A program made the position numbers and the translations under genes. From assembly GCF_000002425.4 (NCBI RefSeq), contig NC_037275.1, positions 11,233,310 through 11,297,309 on the forward strand: a stretch of 64,000 nucleotides of DNA, written 5' to 3'. Below, piece after piece: positions 1 through 10,537 of this stretch (position 1 is its first letter; the number at the start of each line of letters is the position of its first letter). Source of the stretch: Physcomitrium patens (taxonomy: Eukaryota > Streptophyta > Bryopsida > Funariales > Funariaceae). The notes under the pieces were generated by a model, which saw only the letters and a program-made list of their open reading frames with translations, did no database searches and was not told the DNA's origin.

Positions 1-425
1 AGACTAGAAAGTCTTGAAACAAGACTAAGACTAGAAAGGCATTGACAAGAGTGAAGAAGGCTTCACTCTTATCTCTATATATACTATCTAACTAAGAGCT
101 ATGTGGTGATGTCCTATAGGACCTCCAACATGTGTTGACTTTGCTAGCCACATGTCTTATCTTGCAAGTCAAGTTATCTATGTATGTGCCATGTAGTTGG
201 CTTGTTCCACAAGGTAATATATGGAGATAACTTGTTCGATAAGCTACTAATACAAGATTAGTTTTTTGGCCAAGTTTCTAATCTATAAACACATCTAAAG
301 TCAAAATTACATCTATGAAGCCTCTAGAAAGCTTTTCTAAAAGACTATATGAAATTATTCTATATTTACCTACTTCTACTTAATTATATAAGTAACTATT
401 GAAGTAAATGTATATATCCATGATA
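1..425 (-). repeat. Old LTR of the Gypsy family (fossil, cut by window edge)
   Basis: This stretch aligns by eye along its whole length with the LTR at 446-983, from the region around the shared TATA-like CTATATATAC to the end, where TCCATGATA matches TCCGTGACA. It is clearly more diverged than the two LTRs of the intact element, so it is an older insertion of the same family. Its other end lies outside the window, so I cannot say whether it is a solo LTR or one end of a longer element. It stops about 20 bp before the younger element begins. Confidence 0.8.
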
Positions 426-440
426 GGAAGAAAGATATGT

Positions 441-445
441 CCTCA
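441..445. repeat. Target-site duplication, left copy (CCTCA)
   Basis: CCTCA lies directly outside the left LTR of the Gypsy element and recurs directly outside the right LTR at 6788-6792. Five bases is the usual duplication for Ty3/Gypsy integrases. The matched pair fixes the element ends. Confidence 0.88.
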
Positions 446-983
446 AGTCAAGGACAAGAACTCGATGAAAAACAATTCAGACAAGTGAGCCTTCACTCAA
501 AGAGAGGTAAATAAACAAATATATATATTGAAAGAGAAACTGGAATGGCTATTGCCAAAAGACAAGAAAACTAGAGACCCTTGAAACTAGACTAGAAGCA
601 AGAAAGGAGTTGACAAGAGTGAAGAGAGCTTCACTCTTGCCTCTATATATACTATCTAACTAGAAGCCACGTGGCGATATTCTATAAGACCTCTAATATG
701 TGTTGACTTTCTAGGCCACATGTCTTTGCTTGCAAGGCAAGTTTTCTATGAGTGGACTACGTAGTTAGCTTGTCCTTCAAGCTACCAACATGTGTGGCAC
801 ATGGCTAACTTGTTGACCAAGTTTCTAACCTAAAAGTCAACTATGGACTCCTATAAGGTCAAAGTAGCATCTATGAAGCTTCTAGGAAGCCTCTCTAGAA
901 GATATTGCACAATTAACCTACTTTTATCTACTTTTACATACTTTTATCGACTCTTGTAGGTAATTATATGTATATCCGTGACA
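446..983 (-). repeat. 3' LTR of the Gypsy element
   Basis: This is a 538-bp direct repeat of 6250-6787. In element direction it starts TGTCACGG. The other end is TGTCA-type in the partner copy and differs by one base here. A TATA-like CTATATATAC lies at 642-651, and an 11-bp inverted repeat with a 4-base loop lies beside it (614-639). Confidence 0.92.
614..639. other. Conserved hairpin beside the LTR TATA box
   Basis: CAAGAGTGAAG and CTTCACTCTTG form a perfect 11-bp stem around a 4-base loop (AGAG on the plus strand). In element direction it lies just downstream of the TATA-like box, so it would fall near the start of the transcript. The same stem is present at 6418-6443 and, with another loop, at 47-70. 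It is recognisable at 63303-63326 and decayed at 16787-16810. Confidence 0.75.
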
Positions 984-996
984 TTACCCCTCTTCT
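984..996 (-). other. Polypurine tract of the Gypsy element
   Basis: On the minus strand AGAAGAGGGGTAA runs straight into the TGTCACGG start of the 3' LTR. A purine run at this place primes plus-strand DNA synthesis in LTR retroelements. Confidence 0.8.
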
Positions 997-1599
997 AGGG
1001 ACGAGTTCCACGAGGAGCGGTGATTATATGTTGAGAAAGTCTAATATGCAGCGAATTGTATTTGCTACATACTCTGATCTCTGTTCTCTTCGAAGGTAGT
1101 TGATGGGTCCTCTTAGCCATCGATAGTGTCCCATTCCAGGGCGAGAAGACCACCCTGTTATTTGATCATTATTGAGGCCTTCATAACTTCCTTCAAATAA
1201 TACATTTGAAACACCATCAGCAGTCGTTCCTATCTCCAGTAATATCACCAAACATCGAGAATCTCTTCCAAGGTCGTGATACCAAACGCGTTGTATCTCA
1301 CCATCTATTCGAGGAAGAACATGTCGTTCTTGAGGGTCTTCATCTCGGTTGCGTCATCTTGAAGGTTGTGACAATCACAATGTTTCATCCGGTAAGTCAG
1401 CAAACGAAGGTTCTTGAGTTGAATCCGTTGGTTATTGGCTCTCCATCTAATTAGCGTCACAAATGTAAAGAAGTTACAAGCAAGGATAGAAAATTGAATG
1501 TTATCTTGCCTCAATCTTGTCTCTTTTATAAGAGAGATTTTCATCTTGATTTTGATAGATGTCGTTGATAAAAAACTTTGACTTTAGCTGATGCATTTG

Positions 1600-3110
1600 C
1601 TAGATTCCTGGATGGCTCCCATGTGCGTTCACTAATATCATATCCGCGCTAATGAACAAGATATTCCAGCTTATTTTGGTGCCGCCTCGAGTCTAATATC
1701 TCTTCCACCTCAAATTCTTCATTATTATCTACTTCTATAGGAGGCGGTGGCATTTGTCTTCTTCCTTGTATATCCACTGTCTTATATGGTTCAAAAAAAG
1801 ACACGTGGAATACAGGATGGATCTTCATTGACTCCAGTAGATGTAACCGATATGCAACTGGATTGATCTGTTTAGAAACAGAAAAGGGGCCAAGCCTACG
1901 ATAGTCCAACTTGTCACAAGATCGAGTAGTCTTGATATTGTGACGAAGTAGCCATACCTTATCACCCACGTTGAGTTGTGGTTGCTCCTTACGATATAGA
2001 TCTGCGTTTATCTTTGGTCGTTCTTGAGCTTCCTTCAATTACATCTTCATTATTGTATGTAACTCTGACAACCGATTTGCCATATCTTCTGCTGCAGGAT
2101 TATCAACTTTTGAAAAATCAAAAGTATCAAGTCGTGGATGATAGCCATAATTGGCAAAAAAAGGTGTTTGTTGCATGGAAGAATGTACCATATTATTATA
2201 AGCAAACTCTGCCAATGGCTGAAGGGTTGTCCAATCATCTTGTTGATAGTTGATAGTACACCTTAAATATTGCTCCAAGACTTGGTTTACGCGCTCTGTT
2301 TGTCCATCAGTTTGAGGATGGAAAGTCGAAGATAGCTTTATGTCCACTTTTAAAATCTTGAAAAGGGTTCTCCAGAATCTTGACACAAATTGAGTTTCCC
2401 TATCCGATATGATATCTTTAGGTAATCCATGATAGCGATAGATATTATCAATGAAAAGCTTAGCTGTTTCTTCACCTGTGATAGATTTTGTACATGGCAC
2501 AAAATGTGCCATCTTGGTGAAACGATCTACTATCACAAATATAGAATCATAAGATCTTGAGCTTGGAAGATCTGTGATGAAATCCATAGAAACAGAAGAC
2601 CATGGTTGTTCTGGTATAGGTAATGGCTGAAGAAGTCCATAAGGTCGATGACGAGGAATTTTTGATCTTGAACAAATATCACATGATTGTACAAAGTCTT
2701 TGACAAACTTCCACATTTGTGGCCACCAAAAATCTCTTATTATGAGTTCCAAAGTCTTATTATATCCAAAGTGCCCTGCTGCTGGAAAGTCATGATGTGC
2801 TTGAAGAACACGTAAACGTGCTTCTCCTTCTGGAACATATAGGCGTCCTTCAAAATATAATAGATTATTCTTGAACTCGAACTTAGAAGGATCATGAGAC
2901 TTGGAAAAATTATTCTCGATATCATAAACAAGAGGGTCTGAGGACATACTGGACTGGATTTGCTTGAGAAAAGTTGAATCAACAGTCAATGTTGATTTCA
3001 TTGCTCGGAGATGAAATTGCTCCGGTTTCAAGAGGACCGTTCTTTGTTGCTCAAAAGCTGCATCTCCTTCTTTTGGTGCAAAATAAGAACGTCTAGATAG
3101 GGCATCGGAC
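1600..3110 (-). mobile_element. Gypsy integrase and chromodomain-like region (fossil)
   Basis: The translation shows an HHCC zinc finger (HHDFPAAGHFGY, then CDIC about 30 residues later). The catalytic core has the first aspartate in the SMDFITDLP segment and the second near SDRETQF. The GKL-type C-terminal segment (VGDKVWLLRHNI) follows, and then a chromodomain-like tail (FEVEEILDSRRHQNKLEYLV). Chromodomains of this type are known to guide integration to particular chromatin. The region belongs to the fossil element and is not an independent gene. Confidence 0.9.
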
Positions 3111-3119
3111 AAACCTTAT

Positions 3120-5000
3120 TGTTTTCCTAGCCGATAAGTGATAGTGAACTCAAATCTTGACAAAGACATACTCCAACGAGCTTGACGACGATTCAATATG
3201 CGTGTTGACATGAAATACTCGAGGTTCTTGTGATCTGTATACACAGTGACTGGATTAGAAGCACCTTCTAGATAATGACGCCATTCTTGAAAGGAATCCA
3301 CGATCGCAAGAAGTTCTTTATCGTGGATCTCATAATTGATCTCGGCTGCTGAGAATTTTTTTGAATGAAAAGCTATTGGATGAAGTTTGTCATCTGATCC
3401 CATTTGTGATAAAACTGCACCGAAGGCAAAATCTGATGCATCTGTTTCCATAAAAAATGCCTTGGAAAAGTCAACACGATATAAGACTGGTGCAAAGACA
3501 AACGATGTCTTCAAGGCTTCAAATGCTGCTTTTGCTTCTTGATTCCATTGGAATTTATCTCTACTAGTCAAGCGTGTAAGTGGAGCTGCAACTCGTGAGA
3601 AATCTTTGATGAAGATCCGATAGTAATTGGTAAATCTCAAGAAACATTGGACATCTCTTACTGTCCTTGGAATCTTCCAATCCATGATTGTTTGGACTTT
3701 CTTAGAATCCATCATGAGACCATCATTTGAAATGATATATCCTAAAAAGTCAACTTGAGTAGTGTGAAATATACACTTTTTTATCTTGGCGTACAATCCT
3801 GCATCTCTAAGTTTTTGTAATACTTGACGAACATGTATTTCATGTTCTTCCATGTTCTTAGAATAGATCAAGATATCGTCTAGATAGCAGACGACAAAAT
3901 TGTCTAAGAATTCACGAAATACATCATTCATGAGATGTTGAAAAGCAGCTGGTGCATTCGTGAGTCCAAAGGGCATGACATTATATTCGAAATGTCCATA
4001 CCTGGTTCGAAACGCAGTCTTCCATTCATCTCCTTCTTTGATCTGTACTAGATTATATGCTCCTCTTAGATCTATTTTTGTATAGATCTTAGCTTGATTC
4101 AACTGGTCAAGGAGTCCTGATATCAAAGGTAATGGATACTTGTTCTTGATTGTGATCTTGTTGAGTCCTCGATAATCAACACACATTCGTAAAGATCCAT
4201 CTTTTTTCTTTACGAATAGAATTGGAGCTCTTGCTGGAGATTTTGAATGGCGTATGAAATTCTTCGCTAAATTCTCGTCAATATATGTCTTGATTTCAGC
4301 CATCTCATCTTGCCATAAACTGTAAATTGGTCCAAATGGTGGCTGAGTTCCTTCTTTGAGGTCGATTGAACAATCATATGGGCAATGCTCAGGAAGAATA
4401 TCTGCATTCTTTTTCTCAAAAACGTCTTGATACTCCTGATATTGACTTGGAATGCCACTTGAAGTCTTTACGTTTTCAAAAATAGGTGCAGCATAAATAG
4501 CAAAAGTTGATCCTTCTTTTGCTGCGTGTATAAATGCTTTTGCACCTATCAGTACGGGTTTTACTATATTAGACTTATAATTTTTTACTTGCTTAGTAGA
4601 ACTATTAATAACGCTCTGGGAAAAGTCAAGTTTACGCGAATTCCAATGTATTCGAGGGTTATATTTTTCTAGCCAGGATAAACCTAAAATAACTGGATTG
4701 GATGGGGATTTAATTATGTTAAAAACTATGTAGCTATCATGACCGTCTATTGTTACTTTTATAGGATGAGTTTCATGAGTGACATCTCCAGAAGACAAGG
4801 GACGACCATCTATGACTTCTACATGTACTGGTTTAGGTTTCTGTACAAAAGGTATTTTACGACTTTTAACAAATTGTTCATCTAAAAAACATGTTGAGGC
4901 TCCCGAATCTAATAAAGCAGAGGCTTTGTAATTCTTAGGTCCTAAATATAAGTCTATTATAAAACAAGGAGAGGGTTCTGAGGAGAGGATAGGACCTTTA
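3120..5000 (-). mobile_element. Gypsy protease, reverse transcriptase and RNase H region (fossil)
   Basis: Landmarks in element order are an aspartic-protease segment ending in the VILGLSWLEKYNP-type motif, and then reverse transcriptase with SPARAPILFVKKKDGSLRMC, MPFGLTNAPAAFQ and the catalytic YLDD box. RNase H follows, with FMETDASDFAFGAVL and VYTDHKNLEYF. The order protease-RT-RNase H-integrase is diagnostic for Ty3/Gypsy as opposed to Copia. Confidence 0.93.
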
Positions 5001-5089
5001 TTAGGAATTGTACATGTTCCAGCTGCATGGTCCCTATTGTAGCTGGACGAATCCGTTTTCCGACATGTTGTCTTCTTTGACCGTCGTAC

Positions 5090-6037
5090 CCCTCATTTTA
5101 TAGTTGCGTCATTTCTTTGGACAATGTTGAGCAGTGTGCTTAGGTTCTCCGCAATATAAATATAATCCTTCTTGACGACGACGAATCTTTTCTTGCTCAG
5201 TTAGGGGTTTAAAACGTACCGCATCAATTTGCATGTCTTCTACTTCCGAATGTACGTTTGGCAAAGATGTTGATGTTGCCATTGAGTAATAACGTTGAGG
5301 TTCCCGTGAATGATTCTCGGATCAAAATTCGAAAAGTCGATTATCACATTTTACTGCAAAATCGATTGCTTGACTCAAAGTTTGAGGATCAGGTAAGTTG
5401 AGCATCAATTTCTTTACTTCGTATTGTAATCCATAAAGAAATTGACTGATGAGTGCAGCATTATCCCACTTGATGTCAATGGCAAGTCATCAAAATTATG
5501 AAGCATACACTATTACTGAGCGATTTCCTTGTCGCAGAATTTGGATCTTATTTGTTGCAACACGAGTTGCATCGTGTTCAACATACATAGATCGAAACTC
5601 CACCAAAAAAGCTTCCAAATTGTCCAATATTAGATTTTGTTGTTCAAAAAAAGACGAAAACTACAATAATGCAGAATCAGAAAGTAGAGTGTCAATAAAC
5701 TTGACTTGTGATCCTGGAGTTGGATAGCTTTGCGGTTGAAGTTCAATTGCCAATTGTACTTGATTGATGAATCCTCGAAACTTTGATCTCGTACCATCAA
5801 ATTTCTCGGGTAAGGTAATTCTTGGTTCTCTAGTACTTACAGGGTGTTGTACAATTGGAGAAGGAACGTGATTTGTTGCAGATGTTGAAGCAGCTCCGAT
5901 CATCTCTATATCCCCACTTTTTGCTATTCTTGTTCTTTCGTGTGTTGGTGAATTGAGTTGATGCATCGCAAGCATTAACTCCCTCATTTGCTCTTGCATT
6001 TGTGCCATTACACTCTTCATTTCAACAAGCTCTGCCA
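5090..6037 (-). mobile_element. Gypsy gag region (fossil)
   Basis: The N-terminal part begins MAELVEMKSVMAQMQEQMRE, a helical stretch, and continues into the conserved capsid opening RITLPEKFDGTRSKFRGFI. That form (LPEKFDGTRxxFRGFxNQ) is typical of plant and fungal chromovirus Gag. The downstream half is less well kept. As part of a fossil it is not read as a working protein. Confidence 0.82.
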
Positions 6038-6217
6038 TAATGACTCTAAGAAGAAAAATTTGTTTGATACTGCTCAAGACAAAAGAAAAGAAAGACTTGA
6101 TAACAAAGAAGATACTAAGAACAATATCAGTTTAGAAGTGGGTAATCCGCAAACTTCTAATACGCTTATGTCTTGTCAAGAGAAAGGGGTAATCCACTCT
6201 TACTCAAGAAAAACAAA

Positions 6218-6229
6218 GCTCTGATATTG
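6218..6229 (-). other. Primer-binding site, initiator tRNA-Met type
   Basis: The minus strand carries TATCAGAGC, which matches the core of TGGTATCAGAGC, the complement of the plant initiator tRNA-Met 3' end. About 20 bases separate it from the end of the 5' LTR. In most plant elements it follows the LTR almost directly. Confidence 0.7.
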
Positions 6230-6249
6230 TAAGTGTACTCTTGTCAATC

Positions 6250-6787
6250 TGTCAAGGACAAGAACTCGATGAAAAACAATTCAAACAAGTGAACCTTCAC
6301 TCAAAGAGAGGTAAATAAACAAATATATATATTGAAAGAGAAACTGGAATGGCTATTGCCAAAAGACAAGAAAACTAGAGACCCTTGAAACTAGACTAGA
6401 AGCAAGAAAGGAGTTGACAAGAGTGAAGAGAGCTTCACTCTTGCCTCTATATATACTATCTAACTAGAAGCCACGTGGCGATATTCTATAAGACCTCTAA
6501 TATGTGTTGACTTTCTAGGCCACATGTCTTTGCTTGCAAGGCAAGTTTTCTATGAGTGGACTACGTAGTTAGCTTGTCCTTCAAGCTACCAACATGTGTG
6601 GCACATGGCTAACTTGTTGACCAAGTTTCTAACCTAAAAGTCAACTATGGACTCCTATAAGGTCAAAGTAGCATCTATGAAGCTTCTAAGAAGCTTTTCT
6701 AAAAGATATTGCATAATTAACCTACTTTTATCTACTTTTACATACTTTTATCGACTCTTGTAGGTAATTATATGTATATCCGTGACA
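6250..6787 (-). repeat. 5' LTR of the Gypsy element
   Basis: This is a 538-bp repeat of 446-983. On the plus strand it begins TGTCAAGG and ends CCGTGACA, giving TGTCA/TGACA inverted ends. It carries the same TATA-like box and the hairpin at 6418-6443. Its differences from the other LTR are nearly all transitions, with A or T in this copy. Confidence 0.92.
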
Positions 6788-6792
6788 CCTCA
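6788..6792. repeat. Target-site duplication, right copy (CCTCA)
   Basis: This matches 441-445 exactly and marks the right end of the Gypsy insertion. Confidence 0.88.
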
Positions 6793-6799
6793 TGGCTCA

Positions 6800-7310
6800 T
6801 GTCAAGAAGGTAAAAGTACTTGCAAATAAACTACTACATATTGATATACTAATTGATGATATAAAAAATTGTGTTGACATTGCTCATAAACCTTCCTAAG
6901 TCTTACAATTACTTCATTGTGCCATTTGAGTCTATCAACATGAAGGAACTTACCATGAATTATGTCACATCAAGACTTATATATGAAATAATGAAGAGGA
7001 AAGAAAAGGAGCTTCAAAGTGATGATTCAACACTATTCTCAAGACAAGGCAAAGGTAGCTTTCTACACCAATATGATAATTCAAAAAAAAACATAAAGAA
7101 TTACTATATTTATACAAAACTATGTCATTTTGCTAAAAATTGCTATAAGGCCAAGAGAAGAAATAGAAAAAATGCAAACAATGCTAGTGATAATTTTGGT
7201 GGAAATGATTATGCTTTTATAGCAAGTAAAGGAGCCTCCATAGTTGCCATGTCTAAGTGGATTATAGATTCGGATGCTATTAAAGCACATGATACCATAC
7301 AAATATTCAT
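6800..7310 (+). mobile_element. Copia gag remnant (fossil)
   Basis: A segment with NLPKSYNYFIVPFES resembles the Copia Gag motif LPxSYxxFV. A Cys/His stretch resembling the CCHC nucleic-acid-binding knuckle follows. The Gypsy element inserted at its upstream edge. Confidence 0.75.
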
Positions 7311-7679
7311 TTGATACTTATGAATCAATTTCAGCAATAAAAATATGATTGAGAGATAATGGCATGGTGCAAGCTATTAAAATTGGCTCTATTATAGTGG
7401 AGATTGTGGTGAAGGACCAAATCAAGAGGATCACATTGAAGGAAGTCTTATATATACCAAAGAAGAAGAAGAACCTTCTTTCAGTGAGCAAACTTGTATC
7501 ACATGGTTATAAAGTTCAATTTGACATAGATGGATGTTTTGTAAAGACATTGAGTAGACAACATGTTACGAAAGGCCTTAGAGATAGCAACCTCTACTTC
7601 ATCAATTGTAAGAAAGTGAATGGAATTGAAGTGGCAGCATATGTTGATTTTCCACAAAATCAAGATAAGTTAGGCATTT

Positions 7680-8330
7680 GGCATCAATGACTTGCTCATT
7701 TAAATGCCAAAAGCATGAAAGAGCTCCAATCTATGGTAAATGGTTTGGATCTTGGTCAATTCAGCCATAATGCTATGATATTTGCTTGTGAAGTTTGTAT
7801 CTAAGACAAATAACAAAGGGCTTCATTTCCAAGTGGAATCGCAATATGTTCAAGCAAATTATTGAAAATAGTTCATTCTGATATTTGTCGACTAATGAAG
7901 ATACTATCAATTGGAGGAGCAAGGTACTTTGTCATATTTATTCATGATTTTTTAAGAAAGATGTGGCTATACATCATTAAAGCAAAGAATGAGTGTTTTT
8001 CAAGGTTTAAAGAATTCAAGGCACTTGTGGAGAAGCAATATGAGTGTAAGATGAAAGTGTTACACATGAATAATAGAGGTGAATATATATCAAAGCATTT
8101 TGATGAATTTTTAAAAAATCAATGCATTACAAGAGAAATCTCTATTCCTTACACTCTATAACAAAATGGAGTTGTTGAAAGAGAAAATCACACCATTGTA
8201 GAGATAGCAAGGAGTATGTTTCATGCACAAAACCTTGGACATGAATATTTCACACAAGTTGTGGTCAATATAGTGTATACAAAGAATAGATGTCGAATAA
8301 GTGCATTCACATCAATGACTCTATAAGAAG
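7680..8330 (+). mobile_element. Copia integrase remnant (fossil)
   Basis: Recognisable pieces are IVHSDICRLM (first catalytic Asp region), YFVIFIHDF, and a TPYTPQQNGVVERENHT-like segment that is strongly conserved in Copia integrases. The region is broken and much diverged. Confidence 0.8.
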
Positions 8331-9079
8331 CTTGTAGTCGCAAGAAACCTTGTATTTCACACATGAAGATCTTTGAATGCATTACTTATGCAAAGAAACT
8401 AGATTGTATGAGGTCCAAACTTGATGCAAAAGGAACAAAATGTATATTTTTTGGATATTGTGAAGGTATCAAAGCATATATGCTCATGTGTTTAGAAACC
8501 AAGAAAATCATTAAAAAGTCGTGATGTAGAATTTTTGGCACATAAGAGTGCTTATGAGCACTTGGAAATGTATCCAAGTAAGAATAATGGTATGTTTGTG
8601 GATACATCTTTAAATCTAGCAATGAAAGAAGAAAAAGATGATGATAGTGAAGATGGTGGAATCTCAAATCAAGATGAAGAATCAAAGAAGGTAGATCATG
8701 AGGCACCTCCAATTGCTAAAACCAACAATAAAGACAATCAAGATGTTGAAGATGATCATGGAGATAAGGAGTACCAACCTTAAAGTGTGAAGAGTCAAAT
8801 TTTAAGAGAAAAGAAGTTTGCAAGTGCTATTGGAGTGCATGAAGGTGAATCTTCATCAAGTGAAATGAGATATCCTTTAAGAAATCTAAAACAACTTAGT
8901 GCATAGTGGAAGAATCACATCTTTCCTCAAATAAGTGAAGAACATGCCAATGTTGTACTCCTTATTGATCCATTGAATTTTTGTGATGCAATGAAGTCCA
9001 TGGATGCTATGAAGTGGAAGAATATCATGGAAGAAGAATAAAAATCATTCCTAAAAAATAAAACATGGGAATTGACTCA

Positions 9080-9760
9080 ACTTCCATCAAATCGATCATT
9101 AATTGGTTGTAAGTAGGTGTTTAGAACCAAAAGAGATGCAATGGATAATATTGTGAGATACAATACTAGATTGATTGTTAAAGGATATTCACAAGTTGCT
9201 GGAATTGATTTCAATGAGAAATTTGCTCTTGTGGCCAAATTTACCACCATTAGAACCATTGTGGCAATTAAGGCAACAATGAATTTGGAGATGCATCAAT
9301 TAGATGTGAAGATGGCCTTCTTGAATAGAAAGTTGGAAGAAGATATCTACATGGATCAACCTCAAGGATTTATTGAAAATGGCAAACAATGCCTTATTTG
9401 TAAGTTGAAGAAATCCTTGTTTGGGCTCAAGCAGTCTCCAAGGACATGGTACCAATGTATTGATACATTCTTTTTGAATGAAGGATTTATAAGGAATAAA
9501 GCTGATTATTCTTTGTATGTGATGCAATCAAATGAGTTCATATTGATTGTCATCCTCTATGTTAATGATTTGATCATCTCAACCAATGCTATAAAAATGA
9601 TGGATTGGTTGAGGACAAAGTTAGAAAAAGAATATGAGATGAGTGATTTGGAAAAGCTTCACTATTATTTAGGAGTGGAATTTGTGAGAGATCATACTAA
9701 GAAGACCATTATAATGAGCCAAAGTAAGTACATTAAAGAAGAGTTGAAATGATTCAATAT
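9080..9760 (+). mobile_element. Copia reverse transcriptase remnant (fossil)
   Basis: The translation contains RLIVKGYSQVAGIDFNE, QLDVKMAFLN, IYMDQPQGF, KSLFGLKQSPRTWY and an LYVNDLII segment at the catalytic box, then the LHYYLGVEF motif. These are classic Copia signatures in the right order. Confidence 0.88.
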
Positions 9761-9959
9761 GAAGGAGTGTAAGCCTATTAGAACACCTTTGGAGGCCAAT
9801 TTGAAGTTGATGAAGCTCACGGAAGAAGAGTTTGCTGAAATTGAAAGACAAGTGCAAGGTGTTCCATACAAGGTAATAGTGGGCTCACTAATGTATGCAA
9901 TAGTTGGCACAAAGGTGGATCTTGCATATGCGGTAAGTGTTGTGAGCCAATACATGTAA

Positions 9960-10480
9960 AAGGTTAGACCAATCCATTGAGCAACCATCAAAAGGATCAT
10001 GAGGTACTTAGAAGGTACTTTGAACTTTAAATTATGTCTTAGAAGTAATAATATTACTATGCATGGTTATTATGATGCAGATTGGACTAGAGATGCAAAT
10101 GATAGAAGGTCAAAAATGGGATATATATTTTTTCTTGGAGTGAGGGCAATTTTATGGAATTACAAAAGATAACCAACAATTACAAGGTCAACAATGGAAG
10201 GGGAGTACATGGCAGCAAGCCATAGTACAATGGAGGCAATATGGCTAAGACAACTTTTGGAGGACATTGGAGTAGTACAAATAGAAGCAACTCCAATGAA
10301 GTGTAGCAATCAAGGATGTCTTACTTTTGTAAAGAATCCAAAGCATCATTCAAGCACATTGATATTCAACATCACTTTACATAAGAGAAGATTGAAATGG
10401 GAATAATTGATATGAAGCATTGAGCAATAAAAGACATGTTTGCTGATTTGTTTATAAAGGCATTAGTAAATGATAGACAT
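9960..10480 (+). mobile_element. Copia RNase H remnant (fossil)
   Basis: A segment with DADWTRDANDRRS, then TRSTMEGEYMAASHSTMEA and a KHHSS...IDI-like end, matches the RNase H end of plant Copia polyproteins (ADWAGDxxDRRSTSG, STAEAEYxA, KHIDI). It leads directly into the polypurine tract. Confidence 0.8.
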
Positions 10481-10525
10481 CACATGTTGAGAAAGGCTTT
10501 AGGATTGAAAGCCCCTTTAGCAATA

Positions 10526-10537
10526 GCAAAGTGGGAG
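10526..10537 (+). other. Polypurine tract of the Copia element
   Basis: GCAAAGTGGGAG ends exactly where the TGTTGAAG start of the 3' LTR begins. AAGTGGGAG followed by TGTTG is the common plant Copia arrangement. Confidence 0.82.

Larger units (their letters stand above)
446..6787 (-). mobile_element. Ty3/Gypsy chromovirus retrotransposon, nearly whole fossil
   Basis: This is a complete-length LTR element read on the minus strand. In its own direction the order is LTR (6250-6787), primer-binding site (6218-6229), gag, protease, reverse transcriptase, RNase H, integrase with an H2C2 zinc finger, chromodomain-like C terminus, polypurine tract (984-996), LTR (446-983). The gene order and chromodomain place it among the chromoviruses. 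The two LTRs are both 538 bp and differ at about 8 sites by eye (about 1.5%). At common plant rates that suggests an insertion up to about a million years old. It is flanked by CCTCA. The coding part is largely open but interrupted at a handful of places, so it is a recent but broken copy. It sits inside the gag region of an older Copia element. Confidence 0.93.

Noticed and set aside
1-425. Old LTR considered as the 5' LTR of the Copia element
   Set aside because: Its sequence follows the Gypsy LTR, not the TGTTGAAG-type Copia LTR at 10538-11008.
441-460. Left LTR start taken at AGTCA instead of TG
   Set aside because: The first base differs from the TGTCA of the partner LTR. The matching CCTCA flanks and equal 538-bp lengths fix the boundary, so this is a simple difference between copies and not a different end.
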